A DNA stretch of 64,000 nucleotides from Stictocephala bisonia. Its lineage: Eukaryota > Arthropoda > Insecta > Hemiptera > Membracidae. Below the pieces are notes generated by a model. The model saw nothing but the letters and a program-made list of their open reading frames with translations, was not told the DNA's origin and searched no databases. Shown in pieces: positions 51,509 through 63,198 of this stretch (position 1 is the stretch's first letter; each line of letters starts with the position of its first letter). Made by a program: the position numbers and the translations under genes. The DNA is taken from positions 483,265 through 547,264 of the forward strand of contig JAQJVL010000426.1 of the NCBI GenBank assembly GCA_035578905.1. The letters run 5' to 3'.

Positions 51509-53137
51509 CTGAAACAGACGAATATGTTGAGAATGTTTTCTGATTGCATTCACTTAATTGAAGTTAGGTTAGACAGCGGTTCTGCCTTTTACCACAGAAA
51601 ACTAAAGCCAGGCATATATTTCGTCTAATTCAATATCACAAATCTCTGGAAGGATATCTGAGGAGCCTGTATTTAAGTGATTTCGTAAAATATGTATTCT
51701 CTGCAGTACTTAAATTAACAGCACCCATTACGTTGAACATCTTCATTCACGTTTGGGAGAGAATCTATGATAATACATGTTTCGGAAACTAACAATTGTA
51801 TTTCGGAGAGTCTGGACTACTGCTTTTGCAAGGATCATTATCCTTCCTTCGACAAAATATACAAGGACGTAATATGCCTAATGCTTATTTTAAGCAAATT
51901 TCGATTATCCAGTTTAATCTTCGGCTTACTTTCAAGTACCGAGAAGATACGAACTCAGATTTAGTTTTTAGCAATTTCTGTTTTGACAAGAATAATTATA
52001 AGTATTGATGAAATCATAAGTAAGAAGGTTCTGGTTGAGTCATTATTAGTTACTTAACTTGGTGTTATGGCTTTAAATTTTTCATTATTGACATTGAAAT
52101 ATCTTGTTATTTGTGTTGTTGTTTCTTAAGGCATTATTTAAATATTAAATGTATGTTTTATAGTTCATTTCATGGCATTTTATATTCATTGTGTATCCAA
52201 AAGTTTTCACAAGGAACTTTTTTACCTCACGTTCTTCTGTGGAGCAATACCCTACTCTCTAAATATTGTATTTCCTTATTATATTTTTCAGTTGTTAATC
52301 TTTATGCTTTTCACATTTCTTAGGCACAAATTACTTAATGTTAATAACCAATGTAAATGCCATGAATCTAATTTATAGGTATACAATAGTTTTGATAACA
52401 GCTAAGTTGGTTATAGCAAGAATTTACGATGGGAAATTAGTATGATGGAGAAAAGAAAAAGTCTCAGGAAAAGTTTTAACGGTTATGTATCTTGTTCAGT
52501 TGGTAAATTGAGTAAATATTGACACATTTAAGAAAATGTCAATATTTTGTTTATTTTAACCTATTCATTAATTTTAGTTTTACTACCGTAAAACAAGTGA
52601 ATCAATAAAGGATTATTATTATGTTAAAATAACAAATTATTATTTTACTAGGAAATCATTAAAATGCTAATTTTACGTATTAGATTACAAAAACAGTTGG
52701 TTACTAATTTATTTTTGTTAAATAATTCATTCTACTTCAAATGCCATTATACTTCAATAAAGCTTATCTGCATTTCAATAAACATACAACCATAGATTGT
52801 AGAAACAGACAAAGCAAAGAAATGCATTATTTGTTTTAGACGCGCACACGTGCTACTATCTATTGGTGAATAGTTTTAAATAAGTGCTCGGGCAACTGTT
52901 TGCTATTACTAGTAAGTTCAGTGTGTGCTGAAGGGATTCGAAGAGTGAGAGAGAGGGAGAGAGCATGAGCGAGAGAGAGAGAGGGAGTGAGAGAGAGGGA
53001 GAGGGAGGGAGGGAGAGAGAGGGGGGGGAGAGAGAGAGTGTGTGTGTGAGAGAGAGAGATATGGACAGTCTTCTTGTTTCTATATTTTAAAAAAAACTAA
53101 CAATTTGACAACTTAACCATGTATATAAATATATTAC
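51509..53137 (-). other. Wnt7-like intron (1.6 kb)
   Basis: Donor GTAATA (weak at positions +5 and +6) and acceptor TTTCAG. Contains the GA-rich tract near 53 kb. No gene inside. Confidence 0.85.
52931..53062. repeat. Purine-rich (GA)n tract
   Basis: Interrupted GAGA/GGGA repeats with a short GTGTGT stretch, 70 bp inside the intron from the end of exon 53138-53412. Confidence 0.9.
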
Positions 53138-53412
53138 CTTGCGGCCGGCTTTGTTGTTATGGAGATTCATGAGACTCCTGGCGTCCGCCTCGATCTCTCT
53201 GGCATCCATGAACCTGCGGGCCAACCGCATGCCGTAGCCAACGTCCACACTGCACCCACCCCACTTCCAGCCCTGGGGAGCCGCTTCCTTCCGCGCCTTG
53301 TGGCGGGGGTCGCACCCACAGGCGGAGATGTTCCCTCGGGCACAAGCCGCCGCCACGGCGTACGCCACTCCCGCACTGCTCACCGCGTAGGTGAACGCCG
53401 CTTCCTTGCTTC
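53138..53412 (-). CDS. Wnt7: Wnt7-like gene, second visible exon
   Basis: 275 bp. The first two bases complete a glycine codon from the previous exon; the exon ends in phase 0 at AAG before GTAATA. It encodes EAAFTYAVSSAGVAYAV, CGCD, GWKWGGCSVDVGYG, the RRFMDARE block and MNLHNNKAGRK, a near-canonical Wnt core. The join to the next exon gives AGRK-AVRQ, as expected. Acceptor is TCCTCCAG; a MITE lies 20-60 bp upstream of it in the intron. Confidence 0.95.
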
Positions 53413-53429
53413 CTGGAGGATAATGATGA

Positions 53430-53575
53430 ATTCTTGTTATACAGAATTACTAACATGATTTGAGGGTACAAAGGGAGAAACTGACAAGGTGCTGGCCCTG
53501 CCACTCACATGGCAAACTGGAGAAATAACTCTTGTCACACATTTAGCTCAAAATTGAATGCGGCCTCTGTTTGTC
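53430..53575 (-). mobile_element. MITE family copy beside a Wnt splice acceptor
   Basis: Reverse orientation relative to the copies at 55.66, 59.09 and 61.52 kb. Shares CTCCAGTTTGCCATGTG, GGCAGGGCCAGCACCTTGTC and the terminal AGAGG(C/T)CGCATTCAAT. The end nearest exon 53138-53412 is eroded, so its boundary is approximate. Confidence 0.65.
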
Positions 53576-54939
53576 TCTTCTATATGGTTCAGTTGAGTCC
53601 ATACTTACTTTGAGTGTTTATATCGCCCTATATGTGTCCTATAGTACTTCAATGTAGCCAAAACGTCACCAGTTTTTTTCTTTTTTTTTCAAATAAATAA
53701 AAATATTTATTTGTAGTAGACAATGTTTACAATTGTATTACAAAGGTCAAATAATTATACAATTAAAGTTACTGTAAATGTAAATTTAAGTTATTCTAAT
53801 TAAAATGGCAAATATATTACAAGGATATATTGTAAAATAATAAACGTCATCTTTATTCTTAATCCTTATAATTCACCTATTAAGAATTCCTCTACAGAGT
53901 AAAAAGATCTATCCAATAAAAGGTGTTATTGGATGGAGCAGGGAGGCTTTAAATATCTTAAAGTTTTATATTTACAGTGTTTTATATTTTACCTATATTG
54001 TTTGCAGTGTACACGACTTCCTGATGGGTCTGACATACAAAGACCAAGTTTATACTATTTTATATACTATAATTTTGTAACTAAATGTCAAAATTAATTT
54101 AATGAAGCAAATGTTTTTATGAATGGTAAAATTTCAAAGTATTAATTTAACTAGAAGTTGGTAATGAAGTAATGATATTTAATGTAATTAATTATATTGC
54201 CTAGTTCAATAGTAAAAACATATAGTATAACTTATTTATTTGTATGATAATATGTATCACATTCTAATACCATACAAAGGGTTGAAATATTTTTATGTTT
54301 GCCCGAAATATACTTTTAAAATTGATAAATAATAATGAATTCAGCATTTTAATCAAACGACATTTTAATTGTCAAAACTTATATTGTAAAGTTTAACAAA
54401 GATAATGTTAAATGTAGTATTTTGTACGACATTATTTATAACACAAGTATTGTTCGAATTCATGTGTTATAATTGTTCAAAGTATTTTTTAGTAGAATTC
54501 AAAATTAGACTTAAATATTCTTGAAATACTGTCGCAAATGCCTTGCATCGTCGTAAATAAACGATATTTCTCTGATCTGAGGAAATGAAGCTGTTACCGT
54601 TCCTCGGCCAGGAAGCATTAAAGATCGTTCAAGCCTGCAGCCGGCCTATCCAGGATATACAGTGCAGCTAACGATGCGTATAAATGGCATTGGCGGGATT
54701 GTGAACTCCCCCTGTATTAGTATTGGTCCATCTGTAATATTGTAGGACAAAATACAAATGTATTCTATTAACAAATCAAAAGTAGTGTAAAAAACGTTCT
54801 TTTACGAGTTTGTAGTCAGATATTAATGAAATATCTACTCCTCAACATATTTCTTTTACAGTCAGAGAGAGTTTTATTAGTAAACTAATTAATTATTTTA
54901 ATTAAATAATTATTTTAAGAAGGATAAAATATTCGAAGA

Positions 54940-55545
54940 TACAACGTTCAAAGTGGGATACAGAATTAAAAGTGGAATGCTGCATTCAAAGTAGAATACA
55001 TCATTCAGAGTAGGACAAACCATTCATTCAAAGTAAGATACACCATTCGAAGTAGGATTAAGGATTAAAACTAAGATACAGAATTTTTACTATTGCATTC
55101 AACGTAGGGTACATTAGTCAAAGTAAGACACCTCATTCGATGTAAGATACAGCATTCAAAGTAAGGTACATAATTCGAATTAGTATTCAGAATTGAAAGT
55201 AAGATATAGAATTAAAGTAATATAATGCATTCAAAGTTCAAGATAGCAATCAAAGTGGGATACATTATTCAAAGTATATCATTGAACATCATTCAATGTA
55301 GGGTGCAGCAGTCAAAGAAAGATACAGCATTCAAAGTAGGATACTGCATTCAAAGTTCAATATATCATTCAAAGTGGGATACATTATTCAAAGTACATCA
55401 TTAAATATCATTCGAAATAGAATATTGCTGCCAAAGTGGATACAGCTTTCAAATTAGAATACGTCATTCAACGTAGGGTTCAGAATTTAAAGTAAGATAC
55501 ACCATTCAATGTAGGATACAGCATTCAACGTAGGAATCAATATAG
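54940..55545. repeat. Degenerate tandem repeat, about 22-26 bp
   Basis: Roughly 25 irregular units of the form ATTCAAAGTAGGATACAGC or ATTCAAAGTAAGATACA, heavily diverged and of variable length. Confidence 0.8.
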
Positions 55546-55659
55546 ATTATATTGATCTAGATATATAAAGTGATCTCTTATAAAATTTAGATCACTGTTG
55601 GTTAATTTAAAGATATCATATTATTTTATGATATATTAACAGAAAATAATCTCATTCAA

Positions 55660-55880
55660 TTGTACGCTAAGTATGTGTCGAGTAGTTAGTTCTCCAGTTT
55701 GCCATGCAGATGGCAGGGCCAGTACCTTATCAGCACCTCCAATTACTCCCCCCAAATGCTCAAGGATAAATGTAATAATTATTACTTAAGATTTATAAAG
55801 ATGTACTTCAATTGTAATATATATCCAACTGAAAATGAGACGTTTGCTGTGACTACAAGAAAGTGACCTCTGTTTTAAGT
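55660..55880 (+). mobile_element. MITE family copy
   Basis: Shares GTGTCGAGTAGTTAG, CCAGTTTGCCATG, GGCAGGGCCAGTACCTTAT and a right end of AAAGTGACCTCTG. The left end is eroded. Confidence 0.65.
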
Positions 55881-55989
55881 TATTTAGTTCAAGCAAATAG
55901 ATGTAATTTGTCCTCTACTAACAGTGATATGCAAGGTTACACAATAGTTGGAAATAAACATGTTTTATAGTTACTAGAGTATATCTTAC

Positions 55990-56216
55990 CTACGACAACG
56001 ACATGGCCGAAGGAGTTCCCCTTCCCGATGGCCGAGCAGTTCCATCTATGGTTCTTGAACTGCTGTTGGCATTCCAAAGTGGCGAGTCGTACTCCATCTC
56101 CCACAGCCACCATGGCATCTGGAGCAGCACGACACATGTCTCTCTGGCGTGGAGTCAGTCCTGGTACTCTGCTGCAGATGACGTGAGCTCCTAGAGCCAC
56201 AACACTTGACATCGCC
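55990..56216 (-). CDS. Wnt7: Wnt7-like gene, first visible exon (functional copy)
   Basis: 227 bp. The acceptor CATGTTTCAG is followed by one base of a split codon, then 75 codons, ending in the first base of a glycine codon before GTAAGA. It encodes SSVVALGAHVICSR, PGLTPRQRDMC, the APDAMVAVGDGVRLA helix region, CQQQFKNHRWNCS and FGHVVVVG. The matching intron in vertebrate Wnt7 lies at nearly the same place, just before GGFSSVVALG. The signal peptide must come from an upstream exon; the in-frame ATG near the exon start would give a protein without one. Its first 145 bases are repeated twice upstream. Confidence 0.92.
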
Positions 56217-56244
56217 CTGAAACATGGTTACTACATCAACATCA

Positions 56245-56389
56245 CTCCAAGGTAGCGAGCCGTACCCCATCTCCAACAGTAACCATGGCATCTGGAGCCA
56301 CACAACACATGTCCATTTGGGGTGGAGTCAGTCTTGGCACTCTGCTGCAGATGACGTGAGCTACTAAAGCCACAACACTTGACATCGCC
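56245..56389 (-). pseudogene. Duplicate Wnt exon fragment, copy 2 (decaying)
   Basis: Second unit of the 173-bp triplication. It keeps the CATGTTTCAG acceptor and an open frame of 48 codons in the same phase, then TGA at 56244-56242 at the breakpoint. About 19 of 145 positions differ from the functional exon by eye, many of them amino-acid changing (the conserved ALGAH becomes ALVAH, TPRQRDMC becomes TPPQMDMC). No donor site follows. Confidence 0.9.
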
Positions 56390-56417
56390 CTGAAACATGG
56401 TTACTACATCAACATCA

Positions 56418-56562
56418 CTCCAAGGTGGCGAGTCGTACTCCATCTCCCACAGCCACCATGGCATCTGGAGCCGCACGACACATGTATCTCTGACGTGGAG
56501 TCAGTCCTGGTACTCTGCTGCAGATGACGTGAGCTCCTAGAGCCACAACTCTTGACATTGCC
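56418..56562 (-). pseudogene. Duplicate Wnt exon fragment, copy 3 (well preserved)
   Basis: Farthest upstream unit. It keeps the TTTCAG acceptor, the reading phase and 48 codons, then TGA at 56417-56415. Only about five to seven of 145 positions differ from the functional exon, fewer than in the middle copy. Its upstream intron flank differs from the other two, so it marks the original intron boundary. Confidence 0.9.
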
Positions 56563-56599
56563 CTGAAACATGGAGGTTTGTACATCAATATTACTCGAA

Positions 56600-59089
56600 G
56601 TAACCATGCGATAAACACAAAACTATGAAATATTTAAAGGAGCCTAAAAATATTTAATATTTGAGAATGAGGAGAAAGATTTGTGAACACTGTGTCCTTA
56701 TTGAAGTACTAAAAGCCTCACCTTATCTACATACCAGTTAGTAAATGATAGAAAAAATGTATTAAATTTAATTCAAAAGAATATTGCGTACACTCGTCAT
56801 CCTTACATATTTTCATTTTGCACGATCTGATTTAAGTTTTATAGTAAAAACAATGAGCGAGATTCTAATACATTTTTTAAATTATACCACATAGTAATGA
56901 CTTACTTGTCTTTAGGGTAAAAATAAATAAATAAAAAAATAGACAGATGGCACCTCAAATATTGCTTATAAGATTAACTATTTAATAGTAATTTTTTATT
57001 CGGTAGAGGGATGTTTTTCATTTCATGTTTAATGGATGGTTGGGAATATCGTCCAACAGTATGTTGTATGTTGGTGGGTGGGTGGTCCGTCAACACATAT
57101 GTCGTATGAATACTGGGACAGGCTTCTGGTTGATCTATCCAATATTTTCCTTGTATACCTACTCTTACCAGTTTATCAATAATTATATAAAAACACTTGA
57201 ATTAATAAGTGGATGAATCATATTCATCATGTTAAAACACAGTTCTAATGTTTTGCAGATCTGTATTTCAAATCAGATAATACATAACAAACAAGGCCAC
57301 ATACGACTGACGAAGCACGATCGTCTTGTAGAACATATCTCATATGTAAATAGGGGATCACATTACAACGCTTGTACATAGATGACAGAAATGTACTGAG
57401 CTACACAACTGGTGTGTCTCTGTTGTTCCTGTGGTAACATGGAGTTTAGTGTAACATGACACAATACAATACGGAAATTAGTAAAAGAAGTAGATCGCAC
57501 AATTATCAACTTAATATATAAAATCCAAAACATCATGAAATCTTTGGAGCCACTAAAGAGATTCAATTTAGAGGATAGTTAGTTTTTTTATAATATATAT
57601 CCACAAGGGAATTATTTCTCAAAATTCTATTCCTAAGGGGTAGAACTAGGACCTTCAAAATTTCCTTTTTTCATAACATTAACGTTGGCATTTATTAAAT
57701 TTGATAACATATTCCAAACACCTGATTCGAAAAAACATAAACATGACACAAAAAACTTGGCTAATTTGGTTTACATTGAAAAAATGTGTTATGTAATGTC
57801 TAGTAATTTTGATATGATTCTACTACTTTGGATCTTCCTAAGGTAGACTTGTAGAGTTTCCTAGAATATAAAACTTTGCTATCTAGGAGAACGGGAGAAG
57901 GCTCATATTTTATATTGATGTGATGGTTTAGAGAGAAGTGTAAGCACGAAAGGAAGTGTAAGCAAGCATAGAGAAATACTCATATGATTTTCATCAAACG
58001 TACATTTGATTGTATTAGAATGATATCAATTTATAATTAATTTATTACTATTAATTCTACATGAATAGATTATAATTCCGCAGAATTGCTTGTATCATTT
58101 CGGCAATTCCACGAAATATTTTTGTTTTTCTTTAGTTTCTAGTCGATTTATCACTTCTTTAATCTGCTATAAAAAATTTGAAATAAATAAACAATTACGG
58201 CCTAATTATTGGTTTAGTATATATAAATTATAGTAATATAATTAAATATATGTATATATAGAGTATTCTTTTCAAATTTGTATTGCATGTGATTAAAATA
58301 TTGAATCCAGAAGTAAACAAAACAATTTCAACTAAGCGAACAAGTAAATATTTCTACATACTGACTATTACATACTAATTCAAATATAATATCCAAATCA
58401 TCAAGAGAAGACCAGTAATATTCCTTAAAAAAATGTATTCGTGGCTATAGGACATGGAAGAGATAAATCAGACCTTTGTATACAACAATTGTAGACGTTG
58501 GACAGCTTCTTTACAAACACCAACATTACAAGCAAACTGAGATTGCTACATGAATGGTTGGTTGGATAGGAAATGTTTTCATCCCGAACAATATATCATA
58601 AATAGTTTACTGTGGATATGCCTACATATAACACCTAACACGAAAGACAAGAATAGTTTAATGAAAACATAATATTCGTAATGATGAGTTTGTGAAATTG
58701 ATGAAACATGATTTGCTAAGATTTTACTATCTTTAATCGCACCACATTTTTTTTTAATTTAACGTTAAATCATATTAAAATAACACTTTAAAAATAGAAA
58801 CCAAATCATTCACAAGTTTTACTATGACAAATTGCTGTTTATATAACTATATTATAGTTTCTATGGGCTGATTACGAGAATCAAACCGGCAATGTAAACT
58901 AAGGAATTTTTTTGAAAATTGAAGGTGGGCAAATAAAGAAAAAAAATTATTAGGTGAATAATTTAAACGAAAATCTGAAAACAGCATGTGTAATACAAAC
59001 TGACACTTCAAACAGTAACACATTCGAGAAAAATATATTTTATTAAAATCATAGAACAGGTTGTGAGTCGTAACACAGAGAATAAATAA
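56600..59089. other. AT-rich; upstream intron or flank of the Wnt gene
   Basis: No signal-peptide exon recognised on the minus strand. Short frames here have no family resemblance. Confidence 0.4.
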
Positions 59090-59295
59090 TCAGAGGTCGC
59101 ATCCAATAGTGCGCTAAATGGGTGTCGAGTAGTTATTTTCCACGTTATGGCAAGACCAGCACCTTGTCAGTATCCTCCTTACTACCCCCCCCCCCCAATC
59201 ATCAAGGATACACGTAATGATTATTATTGCATATGTGTAAAGATGTACGTTATTTATAATCGACATATAACAGAGAGAGTGACGGAAAAAAGAAC
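59090..59295 (+). mobile_element. MITE family copy
   Basis: Starts CAGAGGTCGCATCCAATAGT and shares GTGTCGAGTAGTTATTTTCC and GACCAGCACCTTGTCAG with the other copies; the right end CAGAGAGAGTGACGG is imperfect. Confidence 0.7.
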
Positions 59296-60602
59296 CGGAA
59301 CAGCTTGGTCATGATGTATAAAGAGAGCTCATTCTGGGAGACTTTGAACAATTGTTTGATACTTAGAAAGGATTTCTCATCAAAACAGTGTTGGCTGTAA
59401 TTCGCGTGGTTTTATTGCACCCATAAATTAATAAAATAATAATAACAAATCCAGATAACTTATGTATAGTTTTAACGTAAAAACACTTACATGATACACT
59501 TATTGTGGCTTATTATATCACATTATTCATTCATGCATATTGTAAGAGTACATTAATTCAGTCACAACAGGAATTAATTGTTGATACTGGTGACACTTAA
59601 GCAATCACAAGAACATTCTTGATATTGTTACAGTGTTTACGTCATGCAAATAAAAAAGATTCCGTTATTGTTTGAAGGTTATATTTTACATTAAAAGCAT
59701 TGTAGGTTATGTTTTCAACAATATAAACAAGTAACAGCTGTTTACTTAAGGCTAGTTCTTATGATCAAACTTTAATATGTGTTTATACTAAATAAGATAT
59801 GTTAATACTAGATTCAAATTTCTAGATAAGTTAAACATTTTCAATTTTTACTTGCTACTTGAATCCAGCAGTTAAATATTACATAAGCACTTGAAAGAGA
59901 GTTTATGCAGGTAAAGTTGACTCAAGTTTAATTGACAAGTAAACTTGGGTCAAGTAACTTGACCACTGTAAACAGTGCTTTATTGTTGAAAGTTTCCATG
60001 AAATTACAGATGAACACTACTTGTTCCATCTTAAGTTTGTATGAGACGTAGATAATTAATCTGAACGGCCCCCTAATCTTCTAAATAAAAATCAAACTTC
60101 CGTATGTATGTTCACATAAAACTCTTATGCATATGATATTTTTATACAATATTACATTTATATACAAGAGTGTTTTTAAATGTTTAGATCGTAACATTTT
60201 TAATGGAAACGGGTTATTTCAAACACATAGAGCATTTCAGAAATGAAAATAAATACCAGTGCTTCAAAGTGTTACTGTGCTCAGCTGATTTATGTGTATG
60301 TTACAAACCAATTCATATCCTGTAAGTTTATTTCTGTGACCAGATGATTGTTCATTTATTAAAAAGTTTTACTTTAATTTATTTCAGTTAAAATCACGTA
60401 ATAGTCAAAATTTATTTTAAATTCATTTAGAATACCATAAATCCCTAAGAGTTAATGTCAGACTTAGCCACATCAAAGCATTTACATGTTTATCTAGATG
60501 AGCTATAAAACATGATAGATCTGACTCCTTGGGCATACGCAATTCTAATTTAAAAAAGACCATGACAAATTTAGAAAATCTTATGCCAACAAAAATTTTA
60601 AG
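59296..60602. other. AT-rich non-coding
   Basis: No gene recognised. Confidence 0.4.
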
Positions 60603-60730
60603 AAATGAAATGAAATGGAATTAAAATAAATGAAATAGAATGAAACGGAATTATAAATTAAACAACTTCATTTTTAAGGCAAGGTTAGGACTAGACAGTC
60701 TTCTCTACCACCTACCTTAAGAACTGTAAC
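60603..60730 (-). mobile_element. LINE 3' tail fragment
   Basis: Imperfect GAAATG/GGAAT tail units followed by GGTTAGGACTAGACAGTCTTCTCTACCACC-type sequence split by few changes from the 25.9-kb LINE tail. The rest of the element is absent or unrecognisable. Confidence 0.7.
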
Positions 60731-61520
60731 ACTTTGAAAAGGGAATAGATGAAAAATTTGTTACTGTACAAAATCTATTTCTTGAAAATGTTAATTCCTG
60801 TTTCGATTTCATCTAGATATCTAGGCCTGAGGATCAACATGTTCAAAGAAAACTCGTTAAGAGATGATCTCTGGAAAGGTGTTCTATTTGAAAGGCAAGG
60901 TGCAAAAGGAAAACATCTCAAAAGATGAGCTGATAAGTCATTTAAAAGAACTTTCGTAATAATCATTACATACAAAAACTATCTAAAATCCTAAACAAAA
61001 GATCAGCATAAATTCTCCAGTACTTAATCATGCTCCAGACCAAGATCGCCTGGAGCTGGAGGCCCACGCATCGCGTGCTAGTCTGGAAGGTGGAGGTGTG
61101 AACAGAGCTAGATCTGGCACGCACCTTCATGCTGCAACATAAGCAGCCCAGGTGATCAGATGAGGAATCTCCCCAAGAAGGCGGAGGAAGCGATGATTAT
61201 AATACAGGGGAAATAGCCGGTGGTTCGGTGTGGGTGAGGCGTTGGAGGGAGATAATTGATTCAGATACGAAGGCACCGATGGTGTTTAAATTAGTATTGG
61301 AGAGATTTAGTAAAAAAACGAGTCCTTCCAAAAACGAAATTTGATGTAATAGTCTATAAAATATGAAAGTTCAAAACATTATTAATTACACTCCAAAAAT
61401 TGCTACGAAAGAAGATTTAACAGAAGACTTAAATTCGAGGATTCCAAGTTTAAAGTCAGACTATTTAGAAAGAATGGAAAAATGACTCTTATTGGGTAAG
61501 TATTTAAAGTGTTGGTTTAC
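60731..61520. other. Non-coding
   Basis: No gene recognised. A GC-richer patch at 61030-61260 could belong to an unrecognised repeat. Confidence 0.4.
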
Positions 61521-61792
61521 ACAGAGAAGAAAGAAAAAGAGGTCGCATTCAATAGTGTACTGAATGTGTGTCGACTTAGTGTGTTGAGTAGTTATTTTCC
61601 AGTTTGCCATGTGGATGACAGGACCAGTACCTAGTTAGTACATCCCTTTATTTCCCCATAATCCTCAAGGATAAAAGTAGTAATTATAATAACAGATGTA
61701 TAAATATGTAAATTAATTAAAATTTATTTACAAGTTCCTCTTAGGCGTTCGCTGAGGTCGTAAGAAAGTGAACTCTTTCTTCTCTGCGTTGT
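61521..61792 (+). mobile_element. MITE family copy, most complete
   Basis: Bounded by short inverted ends (ACAGAGAAGAAAGA at the left, TCTTTCTTCTCTG at the right) and containing GAGGTCGCATTCAATAGTG and CCAGTTTGCCATGTGGATG. About 270 bp, no coding capacity. Confidence 0.7.
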
Positions 61793-61831
61793 TTGGCTGT
61801 CAGGCTACCGGTGGGAACTCCCCAGCCCAAT

Positions 61832-62568
61832 TAGGGATGGCAACAGTATATCGATATATCGTAAATATCGATTAAAATGTTTCGATATATCGATATATTA
61901 GTATCGATATTTCCTTTCGATAATATTAGTCATATCGATATTTTGGTCTAGTATATCATATCATATCACTAAATATTGACGCTATTATCTCTCCCCAAAA
62001 ACATCTCGATTAAAAAAAACATTTAAATTACCTCTTATGCGTACAAAACATGTTTAGAAATAATAAAGTAACTAATAACACAGAAAGAGACTGAGTGGAA
62101 AATTTTATTTTTAAATGATTTACCTGACAAGTATTGGAAATAGGTTTAGTTAATAGAGTTAGTGAGTTAAATTATTAGAAGCCTAATGTAAGTTGTAAAC
62201 ATGAAAAACAAACAAAATAATTTTATTACACTATTTTGTTGTAATTTACATATTAATTAAAGCTATAATTATTATTATTTTGAATTTTTTTCATTCAACT
62301 CAACAGACAACAACTTATTTCGTGTAGATTAAATATATTTAATTTTTACATTCAGTAGGCTATTCTAAATTGTGACAGCAAAACATAAATGTATTTTTGG
62401 TCATGACATGAGAGTTAGTGCATGACATCAGTAGTAATTTTATACAGATAAAATATTTACAATTCGATACATCGGTTACCTGCTATATCGATAATTTTCT
62501 TTCGATATTATCATTAGATCATTAGGTTTACGACATATCGATATTTTTTAAATATTTACCATCCCTTA
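61832..62568. mobile_element. hAT-like MITE with TATCGATA subterminal repeats
   Basis: Inverted ends TAGGGATGG and CCATCCCTTA, both followed inward by clusters of TATCGATA-type repeats, and a direct CCCAAT at 61826-61831 and 62570-62575 that may be the remnant of an 8-bp target duplication. This end structure is typical of hAT non-autonomous elements. The interior is AT-rich and non-coding. Confidence 0.7.
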
Positions 62569-62575
62569 ACCCAAT

Positions 62576-63121
62576 AGAAGATATTACACAGCCTTATCGT
62601 CAGACGACCAACACATGTTTTCCCATTTCAAACGTGTGGTTTGTGTTTATTGTAGTAATAAGATTTATTTAAGAATTTAACTTGAAAAATATTTTAAAAA
62701 ACTACATTTTTTACAAAACCATCTAATGGTACACTAGAGCTGTTCTTACTTATCAAAAGATACTCAATTGTTCCGATATGATCATTGTTATGGACTAACA
62801 TTTTAAAATAATAATCCATGTTTTATATATAATATAATTTCTTTCTGCTTCCTTTCAATTTCTTTATTAGGCCCTTAAGACAATAAAAAACTATATTCAT
62901 AAATTTTAATACAACTCTAACACTTGATAAATTAGACAAACAGCTTATTCAGTAAAATAACTCAACGAAATTCTCTGTATCTAGCATTTTGCTTAGTATA
63001 ATGATGTATTATTAACTATAATTTCAAAATATATAAATAATTTTTGTATACCTACATATAAATGTTTGAACATCGGGTTTGAAATATATTTTCCAAATGA
63101 ATCAGTTTTAAAAATTGTACT

Positions 63122-63122
<1 letters not shown>
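62576..63122. other. AT-rich non-coding
   Basis: No gene recognised. Confidence 0.4.

Positions 63123-63195
<73 letters not shown>
63123..63195. repeat. Homopolymer T run of 73 bases
   Basis: Perfect T tract. It could be the poly(A) tail of a minus-strand retro-insertion, but no recognisable gene or LINE precedes it on that strand. The length may be approximate because of sequencing limits. Confidence 0.9.

Positions 63196-63198
<3 letters not shown>

Larger units (their letters stand above)
53413..55989 (-). other. Wnt7-like intron (2.6 kb)
   Basis: GTAAGA donor, CAG acceptor. Contains two MITE copies and a degenerate tandem repeat; no gene inside. Confidence 0.85.
56216..56600 (-). repeat. 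173-bp tandem triplication across an intron/exon boundary
   Basis: Equivalent acceptor positions are 56216, 56389 and 56562, exactly 173 bp apart. Each unit is about 30 bp of intron end plus about 143 bp of exon start. The join lies between exon TTTGGAATG and intron TTCGAGTAA, which share short similarity, as for slippage or unequal exchange. Confidence 0.95.

Noticed and set aside
53157..53504. Frames of 99-115 codons overlapping the Wnt exon at 53 kb
   Set aside because: Other-frame shadows of a GC-rich exon; only the frame with Wnt motifs and consistent splice phase is real.
57363..57566. Minus-strand frame with a hydrophobic start, tested as the Wnt signal-peptide exon
   Set aside because: No donor in the required phase and poor signal-peptide shape.
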